Assembly: GCA_037129925.1 (NCBI GenBank)
Contig: JBAXTZ010000024.1
Coordinates: 1 to 53,109 of the forward strand
Source: JBAXTZ01 sp037129925
Lineage (GTDB): Bacteria > Bacillota > Negativicutes > JBAXTZ01
Direction: 5' to 3'
DNA: 53,109 bases
Below the pieces are notes generated by a model, which saw only the letters and a program-made list of their open reading frames with translations, ran no database searches and was not told where the DNA came from. The translations under genes were made by a program, and so were the position numbers. Shown piece after piece: positions 18,011-25,768 of this stretch (position 1 is the first letter of the stretch; the number at the start of each line of letters is the position of its first letter).

Positions 18011-18583
18011 ATGAAAAAGGCGCTAATTATAATCGACTACATCAATGAAATCGTCAATCCGGCTGGAAAAACTCCGGCTTGCGCGGCGATGTTTGCCGCG
18101 AATAACAGTGTTGAAAAAATCAATGCGGTGACGAAAACGGCGCGAGCTAATGGCTGGTTGGTAATCTGGGTTAAGGTGGCATTTAGCGCTGATTACTGCG
18201 AAATACACCCAAATTCCAAACTATTTGCCAATGCCAAAAAATATGGCGCCTATTTGCGCGATACCTGGGCAACAGCATTAGTGGACGGACTGGAATATCA
18301 AAATAGCGACATTATCGTTTACAAAAACCGGGTGAGCGCTTTTTTTGCAACCAATCTGGATTTGCTACTGAGCGCCAATAATGTTGAAAAAGTATATATC
18401 GCCGGTGTGTCCACGGAAATGGCAATTCAGACCACTGTCCGGGATGCTCATGATCTCGATTATAAAGTGAATATTATCGGTGACCTCTGTGCCAGCGGCA
18501 GCCCGGAATGGCATAATTCCTCACTGGAAATGCTCGGGAGAATTGCCGAAATAGTAAACTCTGCAGACATTGTCCATGGTTAA
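18011..18583 (+). CDS. Isochorismatase-fold protein lacking the catalytic Cys
   Basis: A 190-aa protein. The fold markers of cysteine hydrolases (isochorismatase, nicotinamidase) are present: Asp9 in ALIIIDYINE, Lys105 in VYKNRVSAF, and the cis-peptide GVST loop. The family pattern GVxTxxCV reads GVSTEMAI here, so the nucleophilic Cys is Ala138. PhzD-type isochorismatases also work without Cys by acid catalysis, so the protein may be a non-Cys hydrolase or a non-catalytic binding protein. An AAGGAG site precedes the ATG. The next gene overlaps its end by 8 bp, suggesting a shared function with a membrane exporter. Confidence 0.8.
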   Translation: MKKALIIIDYINEIVNPAGKTPACAAMFAANNSVEKINAVTKTARANGWLVIWVKVAFSADYCEIHPNSKLFANAKKYGAYLRDTWATALVDGLEYQNSDIIVYKNRVSAFFATNLDLLLSANNVEKVYIAGVSTEMAIQTTVRDAHDLDYKVNIIGDLCASGSPEWHNSSLEMLGRIAEIVNSADIVHG

Positions 18584-19520
18584 TATCAATAAGCGCGGGG
18601 CATTGGAGATTGTTATTTCTATCTTGCCGGGGATAATATTCACTTGGCTTACCGGACGGGACTATTATCTTATCGCCAGTTTTTTTGCCGTCTGCGCTTT
18701 AATTCCTTATAATAAAAGTTATTTTAACCGCTACTATTCATTTATCCACCTCGTGCTTATTTTTGCCATCGGCGAGTTGATGGCGAACGCTATGCAAAGT
18801 GGTGAATACTGGCTCTACGCTGTGATTATGGGTACTGTCGGGCTAATCTGCGGCTATTTGGAATTAAACAATCCCAGTCTTCGCAAAGCTGCCAGCTGGA
18901 TAATGATAGGAACTATATATTCCAGCTTCAAATTTCCGAACATTCCTGCCAGCCAATACACTGCGGCAAACCTAATCAGCATTTTACTGCTGGCGGCGGC
19001 CAGCCTGGCATTGGCGCTATTGGTGAATAAACCAAAATCGGCACATATCAACTACAACTTTAAGTTTTCCAGCCGCGATTGCCTGTTGTATTTTCGGATT
19101 GTGTTCCCTGTACTGATTGCTTTCATCGTGTGGCGAGCATTTGACATTCAGGAAGCGGAGTGGCTGCTTTGGTCGAGTATTTCAGTTGCAAATATCGAAC
19201 TTGAGGCGGCAAAAACCAAAGCCAAACACCGGTTACTGGGCGGCGCCGCCGGTATCATCCTTGGATTCGCGGTCGCGTTAATTTTGCCCGCCAGTCAACT
19301 ACTCAACTACGTATTATTTACCTGTATGATGCTGACGTTCCGGGTATTTGATAAATATTACATCTCTTTTACCGCACGTTGTTTTTTCATTGTATTGTAC
19401 GCGAATAATCACTTCATGATTGGCTGCACGCGGATAACGAATGTGCTAATCGGCGCAGTAATTGGCTATTTGTGTTCGCTGGTGTTGATAAAATTGCAGC
19501 AGCGACAAAGCATTTATTAG
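18576..19520 (+). CDS. FUSC-like aromatic-acid exporter family membrane protein
   Basis: 314 aa with about nine or ten hydrophobic segments in two sets, split by a short loop near residue 155. The second half carries the FUSC-type pattern of a charged stretch and glycine helix (AKTKAKHRLLGGAAGIILGFAVAL). FUSC proteins include aromatic-acid efflux pumps such as AaeB. The start is the ATG at 18576; a TTG two codons earlier is weaker. It is translationally coupled to the isochorismatase-fold gene, which suggests that small aromatic acids could be the cargo. That cargo is inferred only. Confidence 0.65.
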   Translation: MVNINKRGALEIVISILPGIIFTWLTGRDYYLIASFFAVCALIPYNKSYFNRYYSFIHLVLIFAIGELMANAMQSGEYWLYAVIMGTVGLICGYLELNNPSLRKAASWIMIGTIYSSFKFPNIPASQYTAANLISILLLAAASLALALLVNKPKSAHINYNFKFSSRDCLLYFRIVFPVLIAFIVWRAFDIQEAEWLLWSSISVANIELEAAKTKAKHRLLGGAAGIILGFAVALILPASQLLNYVLFTCMMLTFRVFDKYYISFTARCFFIVLYANNHFMIGCTRITNVLIGAVIGYLCSLVLIKLQQRQSIY

Positions 19521-19524
19521 CAAA

Positions 19525-19570
19525 AAATACCCGTGGCGAACGTCTTGTGCGTTAGCTACGGGTATTTTTA
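19525..19570. terminator. Bidirectional terminator
   Basis: AAATACCCGT and ACGGGTATTT arms with A and T runs on both sides lie between the convergent FUSC and MNT genes. Confidence 0.75.
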
Positions 19571-19587
19571 TTTGTTATTTCAGGAGC

Positions 19588-19878
19588 CTATAGCGCTATG
19601 TAATGTTTGGCAATAATCGCCTGAAACTCGGCAGTCAATCTATGCCAGTCGCAGACCTCAACCCTAATGGGAATATCGGAATTCTCAAATGATTGTTCGA
19701 TTATTGCTAATACTTTGTCATCAATAACCCGGTCGGTTACCAAGGCAATATCAATATCCGAGTATGGTTTGGCGCTGTTATTGACGCGTGAACCAAATGC
19801 GCGAATTTCGCAGTCCGGCAGGTTGGTGTAAACAATAGTTTTTATCGCGGCTAAGATGTCGGGGCGTAAGTCAAGCAT
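19588..19878 (-). CDS. MNT-type nucleotidyltransferase (antitoxin-like)
   Basis: A 96-aa minimal nucleotidyltransferase. The motif FGSRVNNSAKPYSDIDIAL gives Gly29-Ser30 and the metal-binding Asp41 and Asp43. Such MntA proteins AMPylate and silence partner HEPN RNases in type VII toxin-antitoxin systems. The start overlaps the upstream HEPN stop by 8 bp, so the two are co-translated. This pair is the classic HI0073/HI0074 arrangement. Confidence 0.85.
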   Translation of the reverse strand: MLDLRPDILAAIKTIVYTNLPDCEIRAFGSRVNNSAKPYSDIDIALVTDRVIDDKVLAIIEQSFENSDIPIRVEVCDWHRLTAEFQAIIAKHYIAL

Positions 19879-20293
19879 TGCGCGCCGCTAATGCCGCTAA
19901 TAATAGTTTGGCATCTGTTAAAAAATCCCGGGCCGCGCAATAAACACTTTCGGCTACATCGGCATCATAGGTGTGCGAAGTTTTGTTGCGGGCGCGGTGG
20001 TAGGTCATCCAATGCTCAACATCGGTTATCAACTGACTTTCGGCAGCCAACCGAAATAGCTCGATGCGTGGCACCCCGTCAACATAGGTTGCACCAATAT
20101 TATAATCCAACCAGCGTTTGATAAATTTCCAGGATAATTCATAAGTAAACTCAAAGTTTTGAATGGCTCCGGCGCGTAAACAGTTTACTGTTATTTCATC
20201 AAATAAATTCATGAATTCTTCATCTTCGGTTTTGGATAGTGCACCGGTTAGCGATGCAATGGCTTTTTCTAAACTGCTTAGTTGTAATAACAT
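19871..20293 (-). CDS. HEPN / HI0074-family nucleotidyltransferase partner
   Basis: A 140-aa all-helical protein of the HI0074 ('nucleotidyltransferase substrate-binding') group. It keeps FEFTYELSWKFIKRWL, typical of the family, and an R-x4-H-x-Y motif (RNKTSHTY) near residue 110. In HepT toxins this motif supplies the RNase residues and the Tyr that is AMPylated by the MNT partner. The start is the ATG at 20293, after GGGAG; a GTG three codons upstream overlaps that site. A type VII toxin-antitoxin role is inferred from motif and pairing. Many HI0074 proteins have no proven toxicity. Confidence 0.8.
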   Translation of the reverse strand: MLLQLSSLEKAIASLTGALSKTEDEEFMNLFDEITVNCLRAGAIQNFEFTYELSWKFIKRWLDYNIGATYVDGVPRIELFRLAAESQLITDVEHWMTYHRARNKTSHTYDADVAESVYCAARDFLTDAKLLLAALAARNA

Positions 20294-20348
20294 ATTTATC
20301 ACTCCCGGATTGATTTTACAAATTTGAAATATTTTTCAGTGGTACCTT

Positions 20349-21359
20349 TTAGGGGGGATCAATGTTGAAATTCGGAGCTTCAATTTTTTCGCCGCTACCG
20401 TGAAAAAGTTTTCTTTGTTCAAACATTTTAGTGCTATTAGGAAACAACACTTTTCGATAGCTGTCCGACCCTTTCGCGCGGGCGGTGAATAAATCGTCCC
20501 AATTATTTCTGCCAGAAGTTAATTCGCTCAATATTTGTTTTGGGTAATAAACATTGCCAATCAGGATCGGTTCATAGTTTTTTTTGAACTCTTGGATAAG
20601 ATCAGCAAAATTAGCGTTGCTGTCGTATAAAACATAGATTACCGGGAAATTAACAATGTATGAAGAGTTGTAGCGTTGACCGATGGCGCCGGTATAGTTC
20701 CAAGAGCTGGACGCTTCCTGACTGATTAACGTCCAACTGCTCTGTCCCAGACCATTATCGTACATTGCGATTTTTATACCGCTGTTGTCAGTATTGGCTT
20801 GGGTGTTCATATTACCGGTCCCGCTACTCAGGGAATAAGCAATTTTTATTGGCAAAAATGTTTCTGAATCGAAATCGCCTAATTGAAATTTTAAGCGGGA
20901 AATCGAGCTGATTAACATTAGTCGTTCATCAAACGCGCCGATGGTAATTTTATTGCCGAATACCGAATCTTCTTCATCGTTAGTTTTAACCACATCGACG
21001 ACAGTATCACTAGTGTCGCTATTTTCGATCAGTTCCGGCTCAATTGTTTCGTAAGAAAATTCTCCTTTGCTACCTGGTTCATCATCGGTGTTTTCTTCAG
21101 CTTTCTCATCATTTATCGTTGTTATTTGGGAATTGGAAGTTGATGAAAATTTGATCGAACCTACTCGCGGCTGGATAAACATATCGGTCGCGATAAAATA
21201 TTCGTAATTGACTAACACCGAAAAGTTATTTTCGGTCAGATTGACAACAACAAGAGTAATGCCGGCAGCTGTCTGAGCAGATAGCGCGGCATTTGATACG
21301 GCGGGGTTAAATAATAAACAGCCGATTAGCACGGTTATCTTTAAAAGCAAAGACCGCAT
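20349..21359 (-). CDS. Secreted protein of unknown function
   Basis: 336 aa with a clear signal peptide (MRSLLLKITVLIGCLLFNPAVSNA). The mature part starts with beta-rich sequence (GITLVVVNLTENNFSVLVNYEYFIATDMFIQPR), passes through an acidic linker (residues about 90-125, rich in Glu, Asp and Ser), and ends without an anchor. I do not recognise a family. The NLT and FIQP-type opening resembles the start of the 529-aa secreted protein at 33730 (FINLTLSPAYVFVEPE), so the two may be distant relatives. A GGAG site sits 9 bp before the ATG. It is divergent from the secretin operon, sharing a 217-bp intergenic region. Confidence 0.6.
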   Translation of the reverse strand: MRSLLLKITVLIGCLLFNPAVSNAALSAQTAAGITLVVVNLTENNFSVLVNYEYFIATDMFIQPRVGSIKFSSTSNSQITTINDEKAEENTDDEPGSKGEFSYETIEPELIENSDTSDTVVDVVKTNDEEDSVFGNKITIGAFDERLMLISSISRLKFQLGDFDSETFLPIKIAYSLSSGTGNMNTQANTDNSGIKIAMYDNGLGQSSWTLISQEASSSWNYTGAIGQRYNSSYIVNFPVIYVLYDSNANFADLIQEFKKNYEPILIGNVYYPKQILSELTSGRNNWDDLFTARAKGSDSYRKVLFPNSTKMFEQRKLFHGSGEKIEAPNFNIDPP

Positions 21360-21402
21360 GATATTTTCTCCGTAACGATTAGTTAATTACAACCGAAATA
21401 TA

Positions 21403-21430
21403 TTGTAATTATACAGATGCAGGCTATAAT
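21403..21430 (+). promoter_or_regulatory. Promoter of the secretin-like operon
   Basis: TTGTAA (21403-21408), a 16-bp spacer and TATAAT (21425-21430). A second TATAAT-rich tract lies near 21471. The distance to the ATG at 21577 leaves a leader of about 140 nt. Confidence 0.45.
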
Positions 21431-21576
21431 TAGTGAGGCACTCAATGTCGGCAAAAATAATTTACTATAATATAATGCTATTGAGTTCTTCCCTAATTAT
21501 AGCTGATAGGAAGTAAAATGCCGAACTATTTTTGAAAAGCATCCTGCACAGTGCGGTGGCTACAACGAGAGGGATT

Positions 21577-22680
21577 ATGAAGAAAATAATTTTACTGATG
21601 CTGGCGCTACTACTGATTAATATTAACGTGTATGCTGACTATGACAGCGAAGACTATCCCGATGCTGAGCAACAAATAATTAAACAAGTTAATAAGAATA
21701 TTAGCAAATCGGCGCGAAGTGTCAAAATCGTCGAAGTGCCGCAAGAAAAGCTGTTGCAATGCGAACAGCTTATTGCCGGTTTTGCCAAAAATGGCAATTT
21801 TAGTTATTCGATTTGTTATAACGAGCGACCGATGTTTGTTTTGGTCGGTGTCGAAGGTTCGCTGCAAAAGGTCGTAACACTACTGGAGAAAATTAGTGGC
21901 AAACCGGTGCACAGTGAACTTATTTATATTACTGCCAGTTTGCAGGAAGCTGCCATCGGTGATGGCAGCGCGATCGGTATGCACATCAATGACATTCCCG
22001 TTGGTGGCTGGGTGCAACTTACTGGCACTAATAAGGGCCGTGCTGCTCCCACCTCGGCGTTTCAAATTGGCGACTTGTACCGGGCGTTTGGCAACCTGAA
22101 ATTTCGCGCCAATGACGGCGACAGCAAAATTTTGGTTGCCGGACAGGTAGTAACTACCAACGGGCTGCAAGGAGTGATGACCAGTACTGAGCAGGTACCG
22201 TATGTAACGGTAAATGCCAATGGATCATCGTCTGTCGACTACTATACTTCGGAAACAAAAGTAAAAATAACCCCGACCATTATCGAATATAATAGCGAGA
22301 AACCGGAACTGACTAAGATTCAACTGGATATTGATATGCAAGTCAGCTCGATAAACAGTCTGTCGACGTTGGTCAGCACTTCAGTGCCGGAAATAAACAA
22401 GCGCCGGGTAAAAACGATGCGGACGGTCAATGCCGATGGCGAAGAGAATATCGTCGCGGCAATGATGCGTGATGAAAATGTCAAAGTTGAACAAGGCATA
22501 CCAATCTTAAACCAAATTCCTGTACTGAAATACTTTTTTTCGCAAGAAACTGATGCGAAAACTCATGTTGTTTCGTTGTTGAAGTTAGCGGTAGAGTTCG
22601 TTAGTCAGGATGAAGCCGCAGACGAGCAGTTAATGAATAGGAATCCGCTAGCGAGCGACTATCAGGAGTTACAACCATGA
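21577..22680 (+). CDS. Stand-alone secretin-domain protein, first of pair
   Basis: A 367-aa exported protein with signal peptide (MKKIILLMLALLLININVYA). An N1/KH-like region comes first (about 45-110), followed by a C-terminal secretin-type beta domain: VHSELIYITASLQEA, KILVAGQVVTTN, EQVPYVTV, TKVKITPTII, LTKIQLDIDMQVSSI, then QGIPILNQIPVLKYFFSQ. That order is the GspD/PilQ core. Full secretins have 600-700 aa and several N domains, so this is a short form. The start is the ATG at 21577, after GAGAGGG. The stop overlaps the next ATG in an ATGA, so both are made together and may form mixed rings. No type II, type III or pilus genes are nearby. Confidence 0.7.
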   Translation: MKKIILLMLALLLININVYADYDSEDYPDAEQQIIKQVNKNISKSARSVKIVEVPQEKLLQCEQLIAGFAKNGNFSYSICYNERPMFVLVGVEGSLQKVVTLLEKISGKPVHSELIYITASLQEAAIGDGSAIGMHINDIPVGGWVQLTGTNKGRAAPTSAFQIGDLYRAFGNLKFRANDGDSKILVAGQVVTTNGLQGVMTSTEQVPYVTVNANGSSSVDYYTSETKVKITPTIIEYNSEKPELTKIQLDIDMQVSSINSLSTLVSTSVPEINKRRVKTMRTVNADGEENIVAAMMRDENVKVEQGIPILNQIPVLKYFFSQETDAKTHVVSLLKLAVEFVSQDEAADEQLMNRNPLASDYQELQP

Positions 22681-23741
22681 AACTAAAACAGCTGTGCTTT
22701 ATTCTAGTCTGCCTGTTATTGCTGTGTTGGCCGCTCGCGGTCTTTGCCGAACCGGTATATGAAATAGTGCCGGTGGAACAAAATAAGCTGATGGCTACGA
22801 CCAAAATGCTCGATGAACTAGCCGAGTCGCTCGGTGTCCAGTATCGGATTTATAGTGGCATGGTGCCGGAAATTGTACTGTACGGCGAACCGGAAAACAT
22901 TGTTCTGGCCAAAGAAATGTTAACGGTATTTACTCTGCCGACGAAGTTTAACGATTTGATTAAGATAGACTGCAGTTTGGAAACATTAAATGACGGTGAC
23001 CTGACCTCGGTAGGGGTGCTACCGACTTCCGGTCTGCAAGTATATGGCGACATCGGCACGGGTAGCGCTACTAAGGCAGCCTTTGATTGGGTGCTGGGAT
23101 TGGCGACGCTGGAAAATCTCGCCAATATCAAGGTGCAGCAAGCGTTGTCGAAAGGGCGAATTTTGATTAGTTCGTCACTGACTACTCATAACGGTATGTC
23201 TAACACCTTGGATATCGCCACCTCTTTGCCTTTGGCAACTGGCGCCGGTAATAACGCCAGTATCACCTACAAAGATGTGCCGACCAATATCAAGGTCACA
23301 CCGACGGTTATCTATTATAATAAAGAGCATCCCGAACAGAGCCTGGTACGGTTGGCAATTCACATGCGCGTAAGCTATATTAATGGCGCATCGACCGCTT
23401 CGGATTATAGTAAGACCTATCCGTATATCGGCGCCCGGGAAACTGATTCGGTGCGGGTTGTTCGCGCCGACGGCAGTCCGTTTATTGCCGCGGCTTTTGC
23501 CCGCGATCAAACAGTTACTGCCAGTATCGGTATCCCCGGACTGAAAGATATCCCGGTGTTGGGCTATTTATTCGGCGAACAATATAACCGCTTTGAACAG
23601 GAATATTGCCTGTTGCGGGTTAACTTAAAATTTGTACCGCAAAACAAGGCGCAAGCGGCGGCAGCCGCAACGCCGGTTCCGGAAAATCCCCGGGTAACGG
23701 CTTTTGTTAACCGGGTGATGAGCGAAGTGCCGGCGGAGTAG
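22677..23741 (+). CDS. Stand-alone secretin-domain protein, second of pair
   Basis: 354 aa with signal peptide (LCFILVCLLLLCWPLAVFA). It is a paralogue of the upstream protein and keeps the same secretin landmarks: ILISSSLTTHNG, YKDVPTNIKVTPTVIYYN, LVRLAIHMRVSYI, SVRVVRADGSPFIAAAFARD, and GIPGLKDIPVLGYLFGEQYN, a near-classical secretin C-terminal signature. The ATG overlaps the preceding stop. An outer-membrane channel would imply a diderm envelope. Partner pilotin or inner-membrane components are not visible here. Confidence 0.7.
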   Translation: MKLKQLCFILVCLLLLCWPLAVFAEPVYEIVPVEQNKLMATTKMLDELAESLGVQYRIYSGMVPEIVLYGEPENIVLAKEMLTVFTLPTKFNDLIKIDCSLETLNDGDLTSVGVLPTSGLQVYGDIGTGSATKAAFDWVLGLATLENLANIKVQQALSKGRILISSSLTTHNGMSNTLDIATSLPLATGAGNNASITYKDVPTNIKVTPTVIYYNKEHPEQSLVRLAIHMRVSYINGASTASDYSKTYPYIGARETDSVRVVRADGSPFIAAAFARDQTVTASIGIPGLKDIPVLGYLFGEQYNRFEQEYCLLRVNLKFVPQNKAQAAAAATPVPENPRVTAFVNRVMSEVPAE

Positions 23742-23810
23742 CCGGAGTTGACGCGGAGTAGCGCATTTTGCTGAATTGGAACCTCTGGTTTCAGAACGAG
23801 ACTTTTGAAG

Positions 23811-23881
23811 AGTACCTGTATCCCGACGTATTTGCTGGTGATGACAGTGAGTGTGTTGTGTGGAGAACGGGTACTTTTTTT
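23811..23881 (+). terminator. Possible terminator/attenuator ahead of kdp
   Basis: AGTACC (23811-23816) can pair with GGTACT (23870-23875), followed by seven Ts. The loop is long (53 nt) and only partly foldable. It could end the secretin transcript or control the kdp leader. No established c-di-AMP riboswitch pattern was recognised in 23742-23974. Confidence 0.3.
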
Positions 23882-23974
23882 GTGGAAGGAAGGTAGCCAG
23901 TTCTAGAATTTTATATAGACATTTTTATACCTTAGGAATATACTGACGCCGACATCATGTGAACGGAGGACGAA

Positions 23975-24061
23975 ATGATTGACATTGTTATTACCGGCAT
24001 TGCAGCTGCAGGCCTGATGGTTTATTTGTTTTATGTACTCGTTAATCCCGAGAAATTCTAG
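23975..24061 (+). CDS. kdpF: KdpF, small potassium-ATPase subunit
   Basis: A 28-aa single-span membrane peptide that stabilises the KdpABC complex. Residues 3-21 are hydrophobic, and the ending YVLVNPEKF is the usual KdpF tail (LxxPExF). A GGAGGA site sits 6 bp before the ATG. It opens the kdp operon, 58 bp before kdpA. Confidence 0.9.
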   Translation: MIDIVITGIAAAGLMVYLFYVLVNPEKF

Positions 24062-24119
24062 TTTACAGCATTCAAACCGCCAGCGGCTAGCCGCCGATAG
24101 CGTTTATTTGGAGGATAAG

Positions 24120-25759
24120 GTGTTTAATACAATCGTTGTTTATGTAATATATATGGCACTACTGTTGGTTAGCAGTTTTTGGCTTGGTTTGTACATGGCA
24201 AAAGTCTATAACAATGAACTAACCTGGGCGGACAAGATGCTTAACCCGGTAGCACGACTGTTTTACCGGTTCAGCGGGGTCGACCCGACTTTGGAAATGA
24301 CTTGGTGGCAGTACACGAAGGCATTGCTTTGGTTTAATTTGCTCGGGTTTTTGGCCGAGTTGATGCTATTGCTCGCGCAGCAATTGTTGCCGCTCAATCC
24401 GGCAGGAATTCCAAACATGAGTTTTTGGACGGCGAGACATCCGCCAGTTATTTGTCGCAAATGCTGGCGCTGACCGTGCAGAATTTTCTGTCGGCAGCGA
24501 CCGGTTTAGCAGTCGCTGTAGCGCTTATCCGCGGATTGTTGCGCCGAACTACCACATTTATTGGCAATTTTTGGAGCGATATGACGCGCAGCGTACTGTG
24601 GATTTTACTGCCGTTGTCGATTGTGGTCGCACTGCTATTCGTATCCCAAGGGGTTATTCAAAATTTCTCGTCCTATCAGCAAGTGACAACACTCGAAGGC
24701 GTCCAGCAGACCATCGCTATGGGCCCGGTTGCGTCTCAAGAATCGATCAAACTACTGGGAACCAACGGTGGTGGCTTCTTCAATACTAATTCGGCGCATC
24801 CGTTTGAAAATCCAACGCCGTTTTCCAATTATCTGTCGATTTTTTCGATTATGTTAATTCCTGCGGCGCTGGTCTTCGCATTTGGGAAAATGGCCAAAGA
24901 CATGGGTCAGGGTAAATCAATAATTATCTCCATGACGATATTATTCGTTATCGGTCTGGCAGTGGTCTGCTATTCTGAAACAGCCGGCAATCCCTTGCTC
25001 GCCAAACTGAACATTGCGGCTCCGACTGCGATGGAAGGCAAGGAAGTCCGCTTCGGAATCGCCGATTCGGCGTTGTTTGCGAACGCGACTACCGTTATCT
25101 CTTGCGGCGCTGTCAACAGTATGCACGACAGTTATATGCCGCTCAGCGGGATGATGTTAATCCTTAATATGATGTTTGGCGAGGTAGTATATGGCGGCGT
25201 GGGCGCTGGATTGTACGGAATGTTCTTGTTTGTATTACTGACGGTGTTTATCATCGGTCTGATGGTCGGACGGACACCGGAATATCTCGGCAAAAAAATC
25301 GAAGTCCGGGAAATGAAGCTGGCGATGGCTGGTATTCTCGTTCCGGGAATCGGAGTGCTGTTTAGTAGTGCGCTCGCGATCGGTACTACAGCCGGATTGG
25401 CGGGAATATCGAACTCCGGGCCGCACGGTCTAAGTGAAGTTCTGTATGCTTTCGCTTCGACTGTCGGCAATAACGGCAGCGCTTTTGCCGGATTGAATGC
25501 CGCTTTGCCGTTCTATAACATTCTCACAGCTATTTGTATGCTATTTGGCCGGTTTGCGATAATTATCCCGGTACTGGCAATTGCCGGCAGTATGGCCGAG
25601 AAAAAACATACCCCGGTTAGTTCCGGCACCTTTAATACCGGCGGAGTGCTGTTTGCGGTGTTGTTGGCAGGAGCAGTTTTGATAGTCGGCGCGCTGACCT
25701 TCGTTCCGGCGCTGGCGCTCGGGCCGATCCTTGAACACCTGTTGATGACGATTGGTTAG
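24120..25759 (+). pseudogene. kdpA: kdpA, frameshifted by an internal deletion
   Basis: KdpA is the potassium-binding channel subunit, normally about 560 aa. The first frame runs from a GTG at 24120 (after GGAGG) to NPAGIPNMSF, then goes out of frame and stops at 24473. The second frame resumes at 24425 with DGETSASYLSQMLALTVQNFLSAATG and continues normally to 25759. Family members have about 20 residues between these points, including the TNTNWQ pore loop with the Gln equivalent to E. coli Gln116. That stretch (about 55-58 bp) is missing and the frame is lost, so no functional channel should be made. The other three filter regions look intact (for example TNGGGFFN). An assembly error is the alternative. 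Confidence 0.85.
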
Positions 25760-25768
25760 GAGAAGGTT

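Noticed and set aside
23742..23974. c-di-AMP (ydaO-type) riboswitch ahead of kdp
   Set aside because: Expected by context, but I could not find the conserved core; only a weak long-loop hairpin is seen.
24425..25759. Second kdpA frame as an independent gene
   Set aside because: It starts mid-protein without a ribosome site and continues the upstream frame in homology, so it is part of one broken gene.
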